Shown in pieces: positions 33,498 to 44,359 of a DNA stretch of 64,000 nucleotides. The stretch is from assembly GCA_034770075.1 (NCBI GenBank), contig CM068377.1:69108358-69172357 (forward strand), given 5' to 3'. Source of the stretch: Aralia elata (lineage: Eukaryota > Streptophyta > Magnoliopsida > Apiales > Araliaceae). Position 1 is the stretch's first letter. Each line of letters starts with the position of its first letter. The notes beneath the pieces are model-generated. The model did no database searches and was not told where the DNA came from. It was given only the letters and a program-made list of their open reading frames with translations. The position numbers were made by a program, and so were the translations under genes.

Positions 33498-33583
33498 GTA
33501 AGTTGATTCTACCTTTCTAGCACAGAATACCCAAACTGTTGTGTTTATTACTAACACCCTCCATTTTTCTCTCCTTCTTGCAG
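33498..33583 (+). other. Predicted intron 1 of the Tat-2 antisense gene
   Basis: GTAAGT donor, CTAAC branch-like site at 33551-33555, strong pyrimidine tract and TTGCAG acceptor; 86 bases. Confidence 0.65.
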
Positions 33584-34314
33584 TGTCTCTTATCAATCCT
33601 AAGGCAATTAAGGATATTGGTCGGTCCTCAGCCGCGACAATGTCCCCCGAAGCCACAACTACCTCCCCCGAAGAAACAACCCCTTAGCTTAACAAATCTG
33701 CCGAAGACCCCCTACTGATAGACCTGATTTCTGCAATCCACATGACATAACCTTCAACGTCCGAAACCAACCCACCCGCCAGCCTCCCAACACCGGGCTA
33801 TACTAAAAAGAGCCCCTTTGATATGACAACTGCCGAAAAAGATGCCATCCTAAAAAAGAAACGCAGATTAATTAAGGCATTCACCAAGAAGCCTCCCATC
33901 ACACCATCCTAACTCCCTATCTCTAAACTTACCAAAACCCCCAAACTTAACATCATCCAACCAGATACAACTAAACCCCTCGAATCGTCTGAACCCGACT
34001 GTCATTTACTGAAGAGAAAAGAACGTGCCGAATCATCCTCCGTACCTCTAGCCAAAAAACCTCACTCCAAAATTCTGCTTGAATCCCAACAACCCCAACA
34101 ATCTATAGGTACCACCTCAATCGAGTCCCCGTCTTTGTCAGCTGAAGTGCGAGAGATACAAGAGGTTTGGGCCACAATGACACTATGGTTGGAAGACCCC
34201 AAAGATTACCATGTCGAACGTTTTTAATACTTTAATCTGCCCAAAGATGATAACAGATTCAAAGACATCACAACCGAAGAACTAATCTATGCAAACTCTA
34301 TGCATCTGGGCCGA

Positions 34315-34394
34315 GTAAGTAAAACTACTTTCCTCACATCTTTTCATCATTTTCTAAATTTCCCCAATTTTGAGTTAAATGTTTTACACTGCAG
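34315..34394 (+). other. Predicted intron 2 of the Tat-2 antisense gene
   Basis: GTAAGT donor and TTACACTGCAG acceptor; 80 bases, T-rich. Confidence 0.55.
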
Positions 34395-34897
34395 TCCAAT
34401 GTTGTCACCACCCGAACCTTGCGCCATCTTACTAAAATGAAGGACAAAAGCAAAAATTGAAGGCCAAAATGAAGAAAACCAAATAGCAACTTTCTGAAGT
34501 AGCCGAGCAGAGACAACAACTTCTGGCAGACCAAGCCGAACACAAGGGTCGGATGGAAATAATGGAGAAGTCAATCACTAGTTTGCAAAACTGGGCTCAG
34601 GACTGTGCATTCCCAAATGGCACAACTGATGAAGGAACACAAGTTGTTGGTGACGAGCTATAATAAACTAAAAGTGCAAGGTCCCCTGATAACCGAAGAG
34701 GTCAAGTAGAACCTTATCGCCGAGTATCGAAGATCCCCAGGGCCGACCGAAGAGGTCATAAAATAATACGGTGATGGATATTTGAGCGCTCGGATGAAAG
34801 ACAAAGCCAACCTGCTTAAGGACGATCTCAACTCTTCCATTTTAAAATCTTCGAACGAAGAGTCTGAAACCGAAGATGATCTTCCCTTCAGTTAATA

Positions 34898-35160
34898 ATT
34901 ATTGTACCCCATTTTCTTTTCTTTTTTTTTTTTGTAATGAACTCTGAATGTAATTATTACTGAATGAATGAAAATAACTTTTGCAAGAATAAATTGCTTT
35001 ACTTCATTAATAACTGAATAAAATTACATAATCGCAAAAGGAAAAATACATAACTTATTGATAGTATCTCCTAAGTCTTCCAACATGCCAAGTATTCTTC
35101 ACCTCTGATCCATCCATCATTCAAAGTCAGTAAGTTCCTAGCTTCGGCACTTCAATAACT
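34898..35160. other. Tail-to-tail spacer between the Tat-2 antisense gene and pol
   Basis: AT-rich, with a long T run at about 34919-34934 and AATAAA-like words. It probably holds the 3' ends of both units. Confidence 0.4.
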
Positions 35161-36300
35161 TCACAGAGACCCTCCTAGTTCGGTATAAACTTGCCTGTAT
35201 TTTGAGGGGTAAATGCTTCAACCTCGCGAAGCACAAGGTCACCAACCTCGAACCTTCTCAACTTCACACATCGGTTATAATGCCGAGCAGTTCTGCGCTG
35301 GTAGATCAATAGCCTTATCAGTGCCGACTCCTGAACCTTCTCCAATAAATCTAAATTGAGGCGCAAGCCTTCATCATTATACAGCTCCTTATATTGACTG
35401 ATCCAAAGGAAATGAGACCCGATCTCCACTAGAACAAGTGCATCAGTTCTATAAGCCAAACGGAATGGCGAATCACCTGTAGTTGTTCTCGGGGTTGTTC
35501 GGTATGCCCACAAAACACTCAGCAACTCATCTGTCCACTGACCTTTAGTCTCATCTAATCTCCTTTTGATACCATTCAATAGTCCGATTAGTGACCTCCA
35601 CGTGTCCATTAGACTGAGGGTGTGCCACCGAAGTTCGCCAATACTAAATACCCAAATCCTTCAAGAACTCCCCAAACTTGGCCCTCACGAACTGTTTCCC
35701 ATTGTCCGACACCAAAACCATCTGTATGCCAAACTGAAACACCATAAACTCCTTAAAGAACGACATTCTTGCTCTATGATCACCCGAAGGGGTTTAGCCT
35801 CTACCTATTTCGTCATATAATCAGTCGCCACAATTATAAAGCTAACTTGTCCCTTAGCCTTCGGTAGTGGACCCAAAATATTGATCCCCCATACAGCAAA
35901 CGAGACCGAAGATAATACTAAAGACAACTCCTCGGGCAACTGATGCGGAACAGGACCATTAAACTGACACTTTGGACACTTCTTCATATAATCTTTTGCT
36001 TCCTAGAATAGTATTGGCCAATAATAACCCTGCCTCAAAACCTTGTATGCCAGTGCCTTCACCTCTATGTGATCCCCACAGATCTCTTCATGTACTTCCT
36101 AAAGAAAATAATCAGCTTTCGAAGGTGTCAAACATTTGAGCAAGGGCGAAGAAAATGCCCTTCGATATAAGTCTCCATCGATCAAAATAAAATATGAATT
36201 TTTATGCTTGATCTTTTTGGCAAATAACCGATCTGAACGCTGAATCCCATCACTGAGATATGTTATATACGGTGTGACCGAGCAGTCCAACCAATCCGGT
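35161..36300 (-). pseudogene. Tat-2 integrase remnant
   Basis: Broken pieces: a zinc-region part with KKCPKCQFNGPVPHQ, the core start WGINILGPLPKAKGQ with DYMTK (first catalytic Asp position now Asn in this reading), and a long C-terminal piece (SVLWAYRTTPRTTTGDSPF, RRFEVGDLVLREV) at 35175-35609. Frameshifts and stops separate the pieces. Confidence 0.82.
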
Positions 36301-37230
36301 GCTAAGACTTTCGACCTCTAAACGCTTGGGGTATCAAAGACCTCCAAGTATACCGAACCGCCGAAAGAACTTGCCTCAATCGTCACAATCTGGCTAAGGC
36401 ATCAGCCACTGTATTATCTGAACGATCCACCCCTTGAAAATTGTATGAGCTAAAATAATGGAGTTGATCCTTAACCTCCGATAAGTATTTAGTCATTCGT
36501 GCCCCCCGAGCCTTATACTCTCCTGAAATTTGCTTGACCACTAATTAGGAATCACTGAAAATAACTAAACATTAAACTTCTAAGCTTTGAGCCAAACACA
36601 ACCCTGGTAAAATTGCCTCATACTCTGCCTCGTTGTTGGTTGCTTTAAACCGAAATTTGATGGCCTATTGAACCTTGAATCCCTCTGGACTTATCAGTAT
36701 TACTCCCGCACCACTTACGTCTGAAGTCGAAGATCAATCCATATAAAAAGTTCATGAAGCTCGAACCAGCTGAACATCTGAGACTAAACCTACGACTGCG
36801 TCGGAGGGACTCAGGTCTGGTTCGAAAAATGAGCACTCTACGACAAAGTCGGCTAAAGCCTGACCTTTTATCACCAACCGAGGGTGATACTCTAATACAT
36901 CGGGCTTATGCAACACTTTCTCTAGAGGTTGATCTGTATACACGACCACTAACTAACCTTGGAAATAGTGTCGAAGCTTCCTACTGGCTATTATCAAGGC
37001 GTAGGCAAATTTTTCCATGTTCAGGTACCTTGTCTCTGCATCTCAAAGTGTATGGCTGACATAGTATACGGGAAACTGTTTTCCTCCCGTCTCTCAAACC
37101 AAGATTGCCCCAACTTCCATAGAGCTTGCTACTAGATATACGTAAAGTGGTTCCGAAGGAACCGACTTCATCAGCAATGGTGTCGTAGATAAGTATTTCT
37201 TGATTCCTTGGAAAGTGTCTTCACACTCTG
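36301..37230 (-). pseudogene. Tat-2 RNase H region remnant
   Basis: Recognisable as Tat by VLHKPDVLEYHPRLVIKGQ followed by ALADFVVEC, the segment that links the first RNase H to the second in Tat elements. Downstream pieces of the second RNase H (DNTVADALARL-like) are scattered over several frames. Confidence 0.65.
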
Positions 37231-38340
37231 ACGTCCACTAAAACATCTTCTCATTCTTTGGTCCTTTTAGAGTTCAAAGAATGGAAGGCACCATTCTGCC
37301 GACTTGGAAATAAACCTCTGAAGTACTGCAACCCGACCAGTCAATCTTTCCACATCCTTGAATGATTTCGGGGACCTCATGTCTAGGATGGCCCTAATCT
37401 TCTTTGGGTTAGCCTCGATCCCCCTTTTTCTCACCATATACCCCAAGAACTTCCCCACGCTGAGACTGAAAGTACACTTGGTCGGATTCGGACTAATTTT
37501 GTGGTCCCAGATGGTTTGAAAATAATCCTCCAAATTATCTAGATGATCCCGAACAAACATACTCTTGACAATCATGTCATCTACATATACCTCCATGCTT
37601 CGGCCCAACTGTCTCCCAAACACATAGTTCATCATCTTTTGATAAGTTACCCTGACATTGAGTAATCCAAAGGTCATCTTCTTATATGCGTATATTGCCT
37701 GATGCCTGATAAAAACCGTCTTCGGGATGTCTTTTTTACATATCGAGATTTGATGATACCCCAAAAAGGAGTTTATGGAGCTCAGTATTGTAAACCCCGA
37801 AGTAGCATCAATTAACTGATTGATGTGTGTCAGAGGATAGAAGTCCTTCAGACACGCCTTGTTCAGATCTGTGTAATCGATGCAGACCCTCTATTTACCA
37901 TTCTACTTCTAGACCAGTACTATGTTCGCTAGCCATTCAGGATAGTCAATTTCAAAAATAAAATCAGCCGCTAATAGCTTCGTTACCTCATCATGAATAA
38001 TCTTTTGTCGTTCAGGAGCAAAAATCCTTCTCTTTTATCGAACTAGCTTTTTGGTCGGGTCTACACACAATCTGTGCACCGCAACGGATTCATTAATCCT
38101 AGGTATGTCATAGGGTTTCCATGCGAAGATATCTGCACAGACCCGTAATAGCTCTATCAGACGCATCCGAAAAGGCTTCTTCAATCCCGAGCCTATCTGG
38201 ATTTCTTTTTCCTTCTTTCCAAGGATTAGCTCAACATCCTCCGTCTCTTTGGACGGCAAGGTGAGGGGTTCTATGCTCCCTTCGGAGAATGGCTCTACCT
38301 CAATAGCCATCGTCTGCCTCTGTTTGCTGATCCCGACTCC
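37231..38340 (-). pseudogene. Tat-2 reverse transcriptase remnant
   Basis: The N-terminal linker and start of RT are in one piece at 38035-38310 (ADIFAWKPYDIPRI, VAVHRLCVDPTKK). The palm domain is at 37267-37764 with GYHQISICKKD, MTFGLLNVRVTYQKMM and an intact YVDD, followed by GKFLGYMVRKRGIEANP and the thumb. Stops and frameshifts lie between. The right end is truncated by the Athila-2 LTR. Confidence 0.85.
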
Positions 38341-38374
38341 TGATGAGATCAGCGTGTTTCGATAACACCTTCTT

Positions 38375-40516
38375 TGATAACCCGAAAATTCATGTAATCT
38401 ATTATTTGGGTTTATGAATATGAATATCTAATAAAATGAGTTTTTATTGATATTATTAAGTGTAAATGTGATTGTATATATTTAAAGGTCGTATTATGAC
38501 CTAGATTGTGTTTACGTGGTAGAATTTACGAACTAGGGTTTCGTAGATGAAAATAAAAAAATTTCGAGAAAAAGTCAAAAAAATACTATTCACTCTAAAA
38601 GTGTCTTTTACGTTTTTCAATTTTTCGAAGAACGTCATATTGTTTATATGATGTCACGAGACATAATCTTTAATAAAATTTAAAAACGAAAAATACAGCT
38701 TTTCGGCTTGTCAAACGAATTTTGAAAGTCAACTGAGAATAATACGAGTATAATACGAATTATTATATGAGAATGATACGAGTATAATACGAAATATTAT
38801 ATAGTAGAAATACGAAAGTCAACCGAAAAGGTAAAGTCAAATATTGGGGCTAACTAATTGGTTGAAGTAACCAAACGAAGCAAAGAAGACCAAGTTAGGC
38901 TAACTAAAACCTAACTTAATCTAAGTGGGATTTAATAGACTAATGGGAGGGGAGAGCTTCCTAAGTAAGGTTGTCATCCCATCCCCCACCAATTAACCAT
39001 ATGTGGCTGATGAGTGGGTTTATACCTACGAATTGGGTATCTTTTAGGCTCAATTATTTGCTATCTTTAAGTATTTTTAGTATTATTTTACTTGTTATTT
39101 CATTGATTTTGTAGGAGGCAGCTTTGGATGGACATTTGTGGAAAATTTGGGATTTAGTGGCATTTTCGTAATTTCAGCAAAAGTGTTCCGCACCGGGGCG
39201 AGCTCCCCAGGCCAAATCTGGCGCCAGGGCGAGCTCCATTTTTTTCTGCGTCGGGGCGAGCTCCCCAGGCCAAAACTGGCGCCGGGGCGGGCTCGTCGGG
39301 AATGGCCAGCAGCGATCTTTGTCCTGTTCTGACATAGTGGGAAGGCTTGGGAGGAATTTCAGGAGCTTGAATGAGACGTGAAGAGAGAGAATGGTCGGAT
39401 TATTGGGCATCCAAAGAGTGTAAAATGAGAGGATTGAAGCTAGGGTTCTAAACTAACAAGGAAGAGAACTAGAGAAAAAGGAAGAACCACCATAACATCA
39501 CCAAGGAGCTAAGGAATGCAATTTTGAGAAGGAAAGCTAGGGAAGAAGATACTACCAAGCAAGCAATTCAGGATTCAATCTAAAAAGGGTTTTATCATTC
39601 TATTTGCTAACATTTCATTCTTAATTTGTAATTCTAAAACCATGTTATGTAAATTGAATATGATGTTATTTAGAGCTATCATGAACTAAACTTTTATTTC
39701 TAAGATTCCAATGGAACCCAACTCACAGTTTGTATTGAATACTCTCTCTTTGAATATTCGTTCGACTTTTGTGAATTAGATTTCATAACATATGCTTATG
39801 GATTAATTGCTTGGCCTGTAATTATCTTGGTAACCTATATGAAATTGAGAAATGGAATATAGTGTAAGACCTAGTAATGAATTCATTTGAAAGTTGGACA
39901 TTCTTATGGGTAATTTATGAGATTATGTGACGTGAGTCTTATGGATTATCCTCAAGATTAGATAATTTGATTGTATTTAGGATAGACATATACTTAAATA
40001 ACACATGCATCCATTTGAAATTCTATGCTTAATGATTTCTATTACGAAAGTTAGTAATTGAGAGAGTAGTTAATGAGATTTATCGTGACATGTATCTTGT
40101 TAATTATTCTTGATGTTGGTTTCTTGTTAGTGTGTAGAATAGAGATATATCTATACACCGCATTAGGGAATACGTATTAAACCATCGAGAGAGGCATTTA
40201 TATAAATGTGATTTCTCGGATGACAATTTTTGTGTTCTAACTAGTTGAAAAACAGAGAGTCTTGATATTCGAATGAAGAGTTGGGGGATTTCCGTGTTTT
40301 ATTTAATTCTTGCTTTATTAATTGTCTTAATTAATTCTTACTATCAACAAATTCATATAAAATCTTCATTGTTTAAATAAGATCAAATTGTCATGCGATT
40401 GATAATTGGTAGTTATTTGACATAATTCCTCATGGGTTCGACACTCTACTTACTTTATATTACTTATGGACCGTGTACACTTGCACGTGTTTTATTGATT
40501 GTGAACTTTGTCAACA
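38375..40516 (+). repeat. Athila-2 5' LTR
   Basis: It starts TGATAACCCG and ends TTTGTCAACA. It is homologous to the Athila-1 LTR in both the first 600 bases (for example AATAAAATGAG and the AAAGGTC...GACCT palindrome) and the part after TGATGAGTGGGTTT (39008), but strongly diverged. A GC-rich island is at 39186-39312. If the outer 600 bases prove to be something else, the LTR would start at 39008. Confidence 0.65.
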
Positions 40517-40522
40517 AGTTTT

Positions 40523-40540
40523 TGGCACCATTGCCGGGGA
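40523..40540 (+). promoter_or_regulatory. Athila-2 primer-binding site (tRNA-Asp type)
   Basis: TGGCACCATTGCCGGGGA has two mismatches to the Athila-1 version and the same 6-base spacer from the LTR. Confidence 0.8.
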
Positions 40541-40646
40541 ATTATTTTACAATAGTTTTACCGATATTGATTATAGTCGAATTGATCTTAATTTAGTTGT
40601 ATATAATATTTCATTTTATTGTGTAGGTACTCTTGATTTGTATGCG

Positions 40647-42236
40647 ATGCGCACAAAGTCTAGAGTTATTTCCTTACGATCCAGAGATCGAGAGAAATAT
40701 TTGAAGACTACGAAGAGAAAGAGCTCGAGGTCCTAACAATCAATAGACCATGGCAGCAGAGGAGCATAAAACATTAAGAGACTATGCAACGCCGCGTATA
40801 AATGATTTGCAATCTAGTATCACATGGCCAGCAATAGCCGTTAATTCCTTTGAAATCAAACTGGGGACAATTCAAATGGTGCAAAATTCGGTACAGTTTG
40901 GGGGTATGGATAATGATGACCCAAAGGAGCATTTATTGAGCTTTATTGAGATATGTGATACTTTCAAGTTTAATGGAATAACGGATGATGCTGTGAGGCT
41001 TAGACTATTCCCATTCACATTGAGAGACAAAGCTAAGAGTTGGCTTCACTCGTTACCACCAGGTTCCATTACTACATGGGCAGACTTAGCACAGAAATTT
41101 TTGGCAAAATTCTTCCCTCCTGCAAAGACTGCTAAGATGAGAAATGATATTTCAACCTTTGAGCAAAATAATGGCGAGTCATTATATGAGGTATGGGAGA
41201 GATACAAAGAATTGTTCGGAGATGCGCTCATCATGGATTACCTTAATGGATGCAAATAAATAACTTTTACAATGGATTGGGAACTCACACTCGGACTAGC
41301 ATTGATGCAGCTTCGAGTGGGGCATTCATGGCTAAGAATTATGGAGAAGCATATGAGTTGTTAGAAACAATGGCTGCAAATAACTACCAATGGCCAACTT
41401 CTAGAGTCAATAAGCAAAAAGTGGCAGGGGTATTAGAAGTGGATGCCATCACAGCTTTAGCAGCTCAGTTGTTAGCTATGTCAAAGAAGATTAATTCCTT
41501 AGCCGAGTCAAAAGTGCAGCAAGTAGCCCTTGTTTATGAACTATGTGCGGGGACATGCCACCGACCAATGTGCCATTAACCCTGAGGCAGTTCAGTTTGT
41601 AAGTAGCTACCAGAGACCACCAAACCTATACCAAAACATTTACAATGCTGGAAATAAAAACCACCCTAACTTTTCATGGAGCAACAACCAAAACCATCAA
41701 CAAGCTCTAGACCACACTACCCCCTGGGGATCCAAAATCAGCAACAACATCATGCAGCACAAACTTCACAACCGGAAAGAAAGCCAGAATTGGAAGAGCT
41801 GATGATGAAATACATGGGCAACAATAATGTATTGATAAAAAGCCAAGCAATATCCATCAAAATTTTGGAAAATCAAGTGGGGCAAATGGCTAGCTTGTTG
41901 TCAAATAGACCTCAAGGATCTCTTCCTAGTAACACAAAAACTAACCCAAGGAGAGAAGGGAAAGAGGAATGTCAAGCAGTAACACTTAGAAGTGAAAAAC
42001 AAACCCTGTAGGCACCTGAAATACAAAAGGAGGCAGTCCAGTCATGCCCTTCCCCAGACTTGAATTCTGCAGAATTTTCTAAGGAAAAGGGACAACAATG
42101 TGCCACCTAAGCCAGAATAGAGAGAGACCACTGATAAAGCCCATGTTATTCCTACACCAAAAGTGTTCCCACCAGTTCCATTTCCTCAAAGACTTCAAAA
42201 ACAAAAATTAGATAAACAGTTTGTCAAATTCCTCGA
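40647..42236 (+). pseudogene. Athila-2 gag, frameshifted, cut by Tekay LTR
   Basis: The likely start is ATG 40647, followed by a frameshift near 40670 and stops before an open stretch at 40750-41259. That stretch carries the Athila gag core (SVQFGGMDNDDPKEH, RLRLFPFTLRDKAKSWL, AKFFPPAKTAKMRND). A shift at about 41215 moves the frame to 41250-41579, then again; a decayed zinc-knuckle region lies near 41550. The end (KLDKQFVKFLD) is recognisable as Athila gag up to the Tekay LTR. It is clearly non-functional. Confidence 0.85.
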
Positions 42237-42538
42237 TGTGACGAACGAGAATTTTGTAATTTAATTTAAATATTTATTGAATTAAATAAATATTTTTCGA
42301 TGATTTGATTGTTGAATTAATTGAGTAATTGATGAAATTATGGTAGATTAATTTAATTATATGTGTTACATTAATTAAATTATTGTGGAGAATTTTTATA
42401 TTTAAAGTATGTGTTTAGTTAAGTTTATTTGATTAAATGCATTATTTAAATAAGCATGATGTTATTTCTAATTAATTTAATATTAATTAGAGATTTAATA
42501 ATTTGTCATTATTAATAAAGGAGAATTTTATTTATGTG
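42237..42538 (+). repeat. Tekay 5' LTR, first part
   Basis: TGTGACGAACGAG..., matching the right LTR from 61880. It is interrupted at ATGTG (42534-42538), the copia B target site, and resumes at 53503. Confidence 0.92.
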
Positions 42539-44346
42539 TGTTAGCTTTGTATATAGCGCGAACATGCAATCAAATTACATAAATAGTGCGGAAGCGTAAT
42601 AAAACGGATTTTAAAATTTTTTTCATACAAACCATCACCATGATCATCCATGTGCTCAATTATCAATTAAACGAAAGAGATAAAGTATGAGAATCATACC
42701 CTGGTAGAACCATGCTTCCACAGGTACGAGTTCACCTCCAAATCCTTCGCGTTCTCCTTGAATTCCACTAAATAAATTCATTCCTTTGATCAACGTTAGC
42801 CACCTAAGTGTTTGGCCTCTAGAGGTGATCCACCAAGGAATAATAGTTGTTCAAGAAGATAGGTGTTGGCAAAACCCTAGTTTCTATCTCTATAAAAATT
42901 TCAAATACTCTCTCTCTCCAATTCTTATGGAAGAGTGTGTAACTGTCTAACCCTAAATCATGATAAGACTTCTCTTATTTATAAATATAGGGGCTCCTAA
43001 ACTATTTATGATTAGGGTTTTTATTTTAATTAAACTCCTTTAATTAAGTAAACTCCTAATCCAATTAGGAATTTATGAGAGAGTACTTCTATTAATTAAT
43101 TCCCAATCCCTATTAGGATTTAAATAATAGTAATTGCAATAATAATAATAATAAGACTCTTCTTATTAATTTATATTTAATATTTCCAAAATATTAAATA
43201 ATAAATATTAAGCATTTTATTTTATTCTATATCCATAGATTAAATTAAATACACTTAACTTATTATTACAATTATGCCATTTACTTCTTAAACAAATATT
43301 TTCCTTTTGCGGTGTGACCCTTTAGGTTCTCCATATTAAACCGGTTGTGAATAAATCAATTAGAACAATTCTAATTTTATTTAAATAAATAAATTAAACT
43401 ATTTAATTCATTTAAATAAATAATATTTATTCTACAATAAGGGTAAGCCCCCTTAGCGATCAACGACTTTCTAGATAATATAAATTTCAACATTAATCAC
43501 AAAAGAACCTTTCAGTGAATAGTTACCGTACAATTCAATCCTTCTACAATACAATGTCCCAATTAAATATAAGACATGGAATTACTGTCAAGTCTTATTT
43601 TATTTAATTATATGTATTTCGATTCTCAAATGCACAACTCTAATAATGCAAATTAGAAACTCCTTTCTAATTTCATTCTACTTTGGCCAAAGACTTCTGA
43701 GTCGTTATTTATCGAATCACATAGGACATTCTCTCCTTTTACTAGAAGTGGTAGATTTTTTTGTTAATCATTCACCTATCTCCATGTATAACTTATTATA
43801 CCCAATTATACCCTTTCATATACCCTAAAGGTCTTAAGGGACATGTCAAAGTATAACTCATCATACACAAGATACTATGATGATCTCAAGTCCAAGGATC
43901 ACTTGTACTACTATCACTAGAGGAATTCCTATTGACAGGCGAGTAAAACTCCATTAGGTATTCCTTAGCGAGCCACGTTCAGTGAACTTATTCTCTAATA
44001 AGCACCTACATACTTGCTTTAGTGTCTCCACACAAATGATTATGAGATCAATCATCCTCTTCATAAGAGTAAGCAACGTATGTACTAATCTATCCGGATT
44101 CACTAATCCCCGTTTAGTAATCCATCGATTAGGAACGATTTTAGTTCGTGAGCTATCTAGAATTTAGATCTCATTAGCATGATCACCATCATGATTATAA
44201 AAGCATTGCTCAAAACTATGGGTTTATCACATTCAGTATAACAGCATCATGTAGATAAAGTTAAATGCCTTTAACAAACGAATAAGATTACAAAGTATAT
44301 GCTACATCATATCAAATATGATTGGCTTGTGTGCATACTACTTTCA
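42539..44346 (-). repeat. Copia B 3' LTR
   Basis: TGTTAGCTTTG...CTACTTTCA on the plus strand, the reverse complement of the copia A LTR. A PPT (reverse complement ATCTCCCACTTGCAC) directly abuts it at 44347. Confidence 0.9.
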
Positions 44347-44359
44347 ATCTCCCACTTGC

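Larger units (their letters stand above)
32603..34897 (+). pseudogene. Tat-2 antisense extra gene: gypsy-type Transposase_28-like, three exons, broken
   Basis: Read from ATG 32603, a Ser/Thr/Pro-rich N-terminus leads to GWTVVSLYALRYGIRF and a region resembling the 'putative gypsy type transposon' domain (Pfam Transposase_28, recalled, not searched). Two introns fit GT-AG: 33498-33583 (GTAAGT...branch CTAAC...TTCTTGCAG) and 34315-34394 (GTAAGT...CACTGCAG). After the second intron a Gln/Glu/Lys-rich coiled-coil segment (LSEVAEQRQQLLADQAEHK) and an acidic end (SEDDLPFS-like) precede TAA. Several nonsense codons and at least one frameshift make it non-functional. It is tail-to-tail with pol, the same layout as in Tat-1. 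Confidence 0.7.
32515..38374 (-). mobile_element. Tat-2: decayed Tat-like Ty3/gypsy element, minus strand, partial
   Basis: The minus strand carries RT, RNase H and integrase remnants with many stops and frameshifts; the plus strand carries an antisense extra gene beyond pol. It is cut at the right by Athila-2 and abuts copia A at the left. No LTR is recognisable in the window. Confidence 0.8.
38375..42236 (+). mobile_element. Athila-2: Athila-like element, left part, interrupted by Tekay
   Basis: LTR, PBS and decayed gag of a second Athila-like element, inserted into Tat-2 and continuing beyond the window after the Tekay insertion. The left flank is TTCTT; the matching TSD is outside the window. 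Confidence 0.85.

Noticed and set aside
39138..39410. ORFs on both strands over the Athila-2 GC island
   Set aside because: Open only because the island is GC-rich and lacks stop words; no conserved protein.
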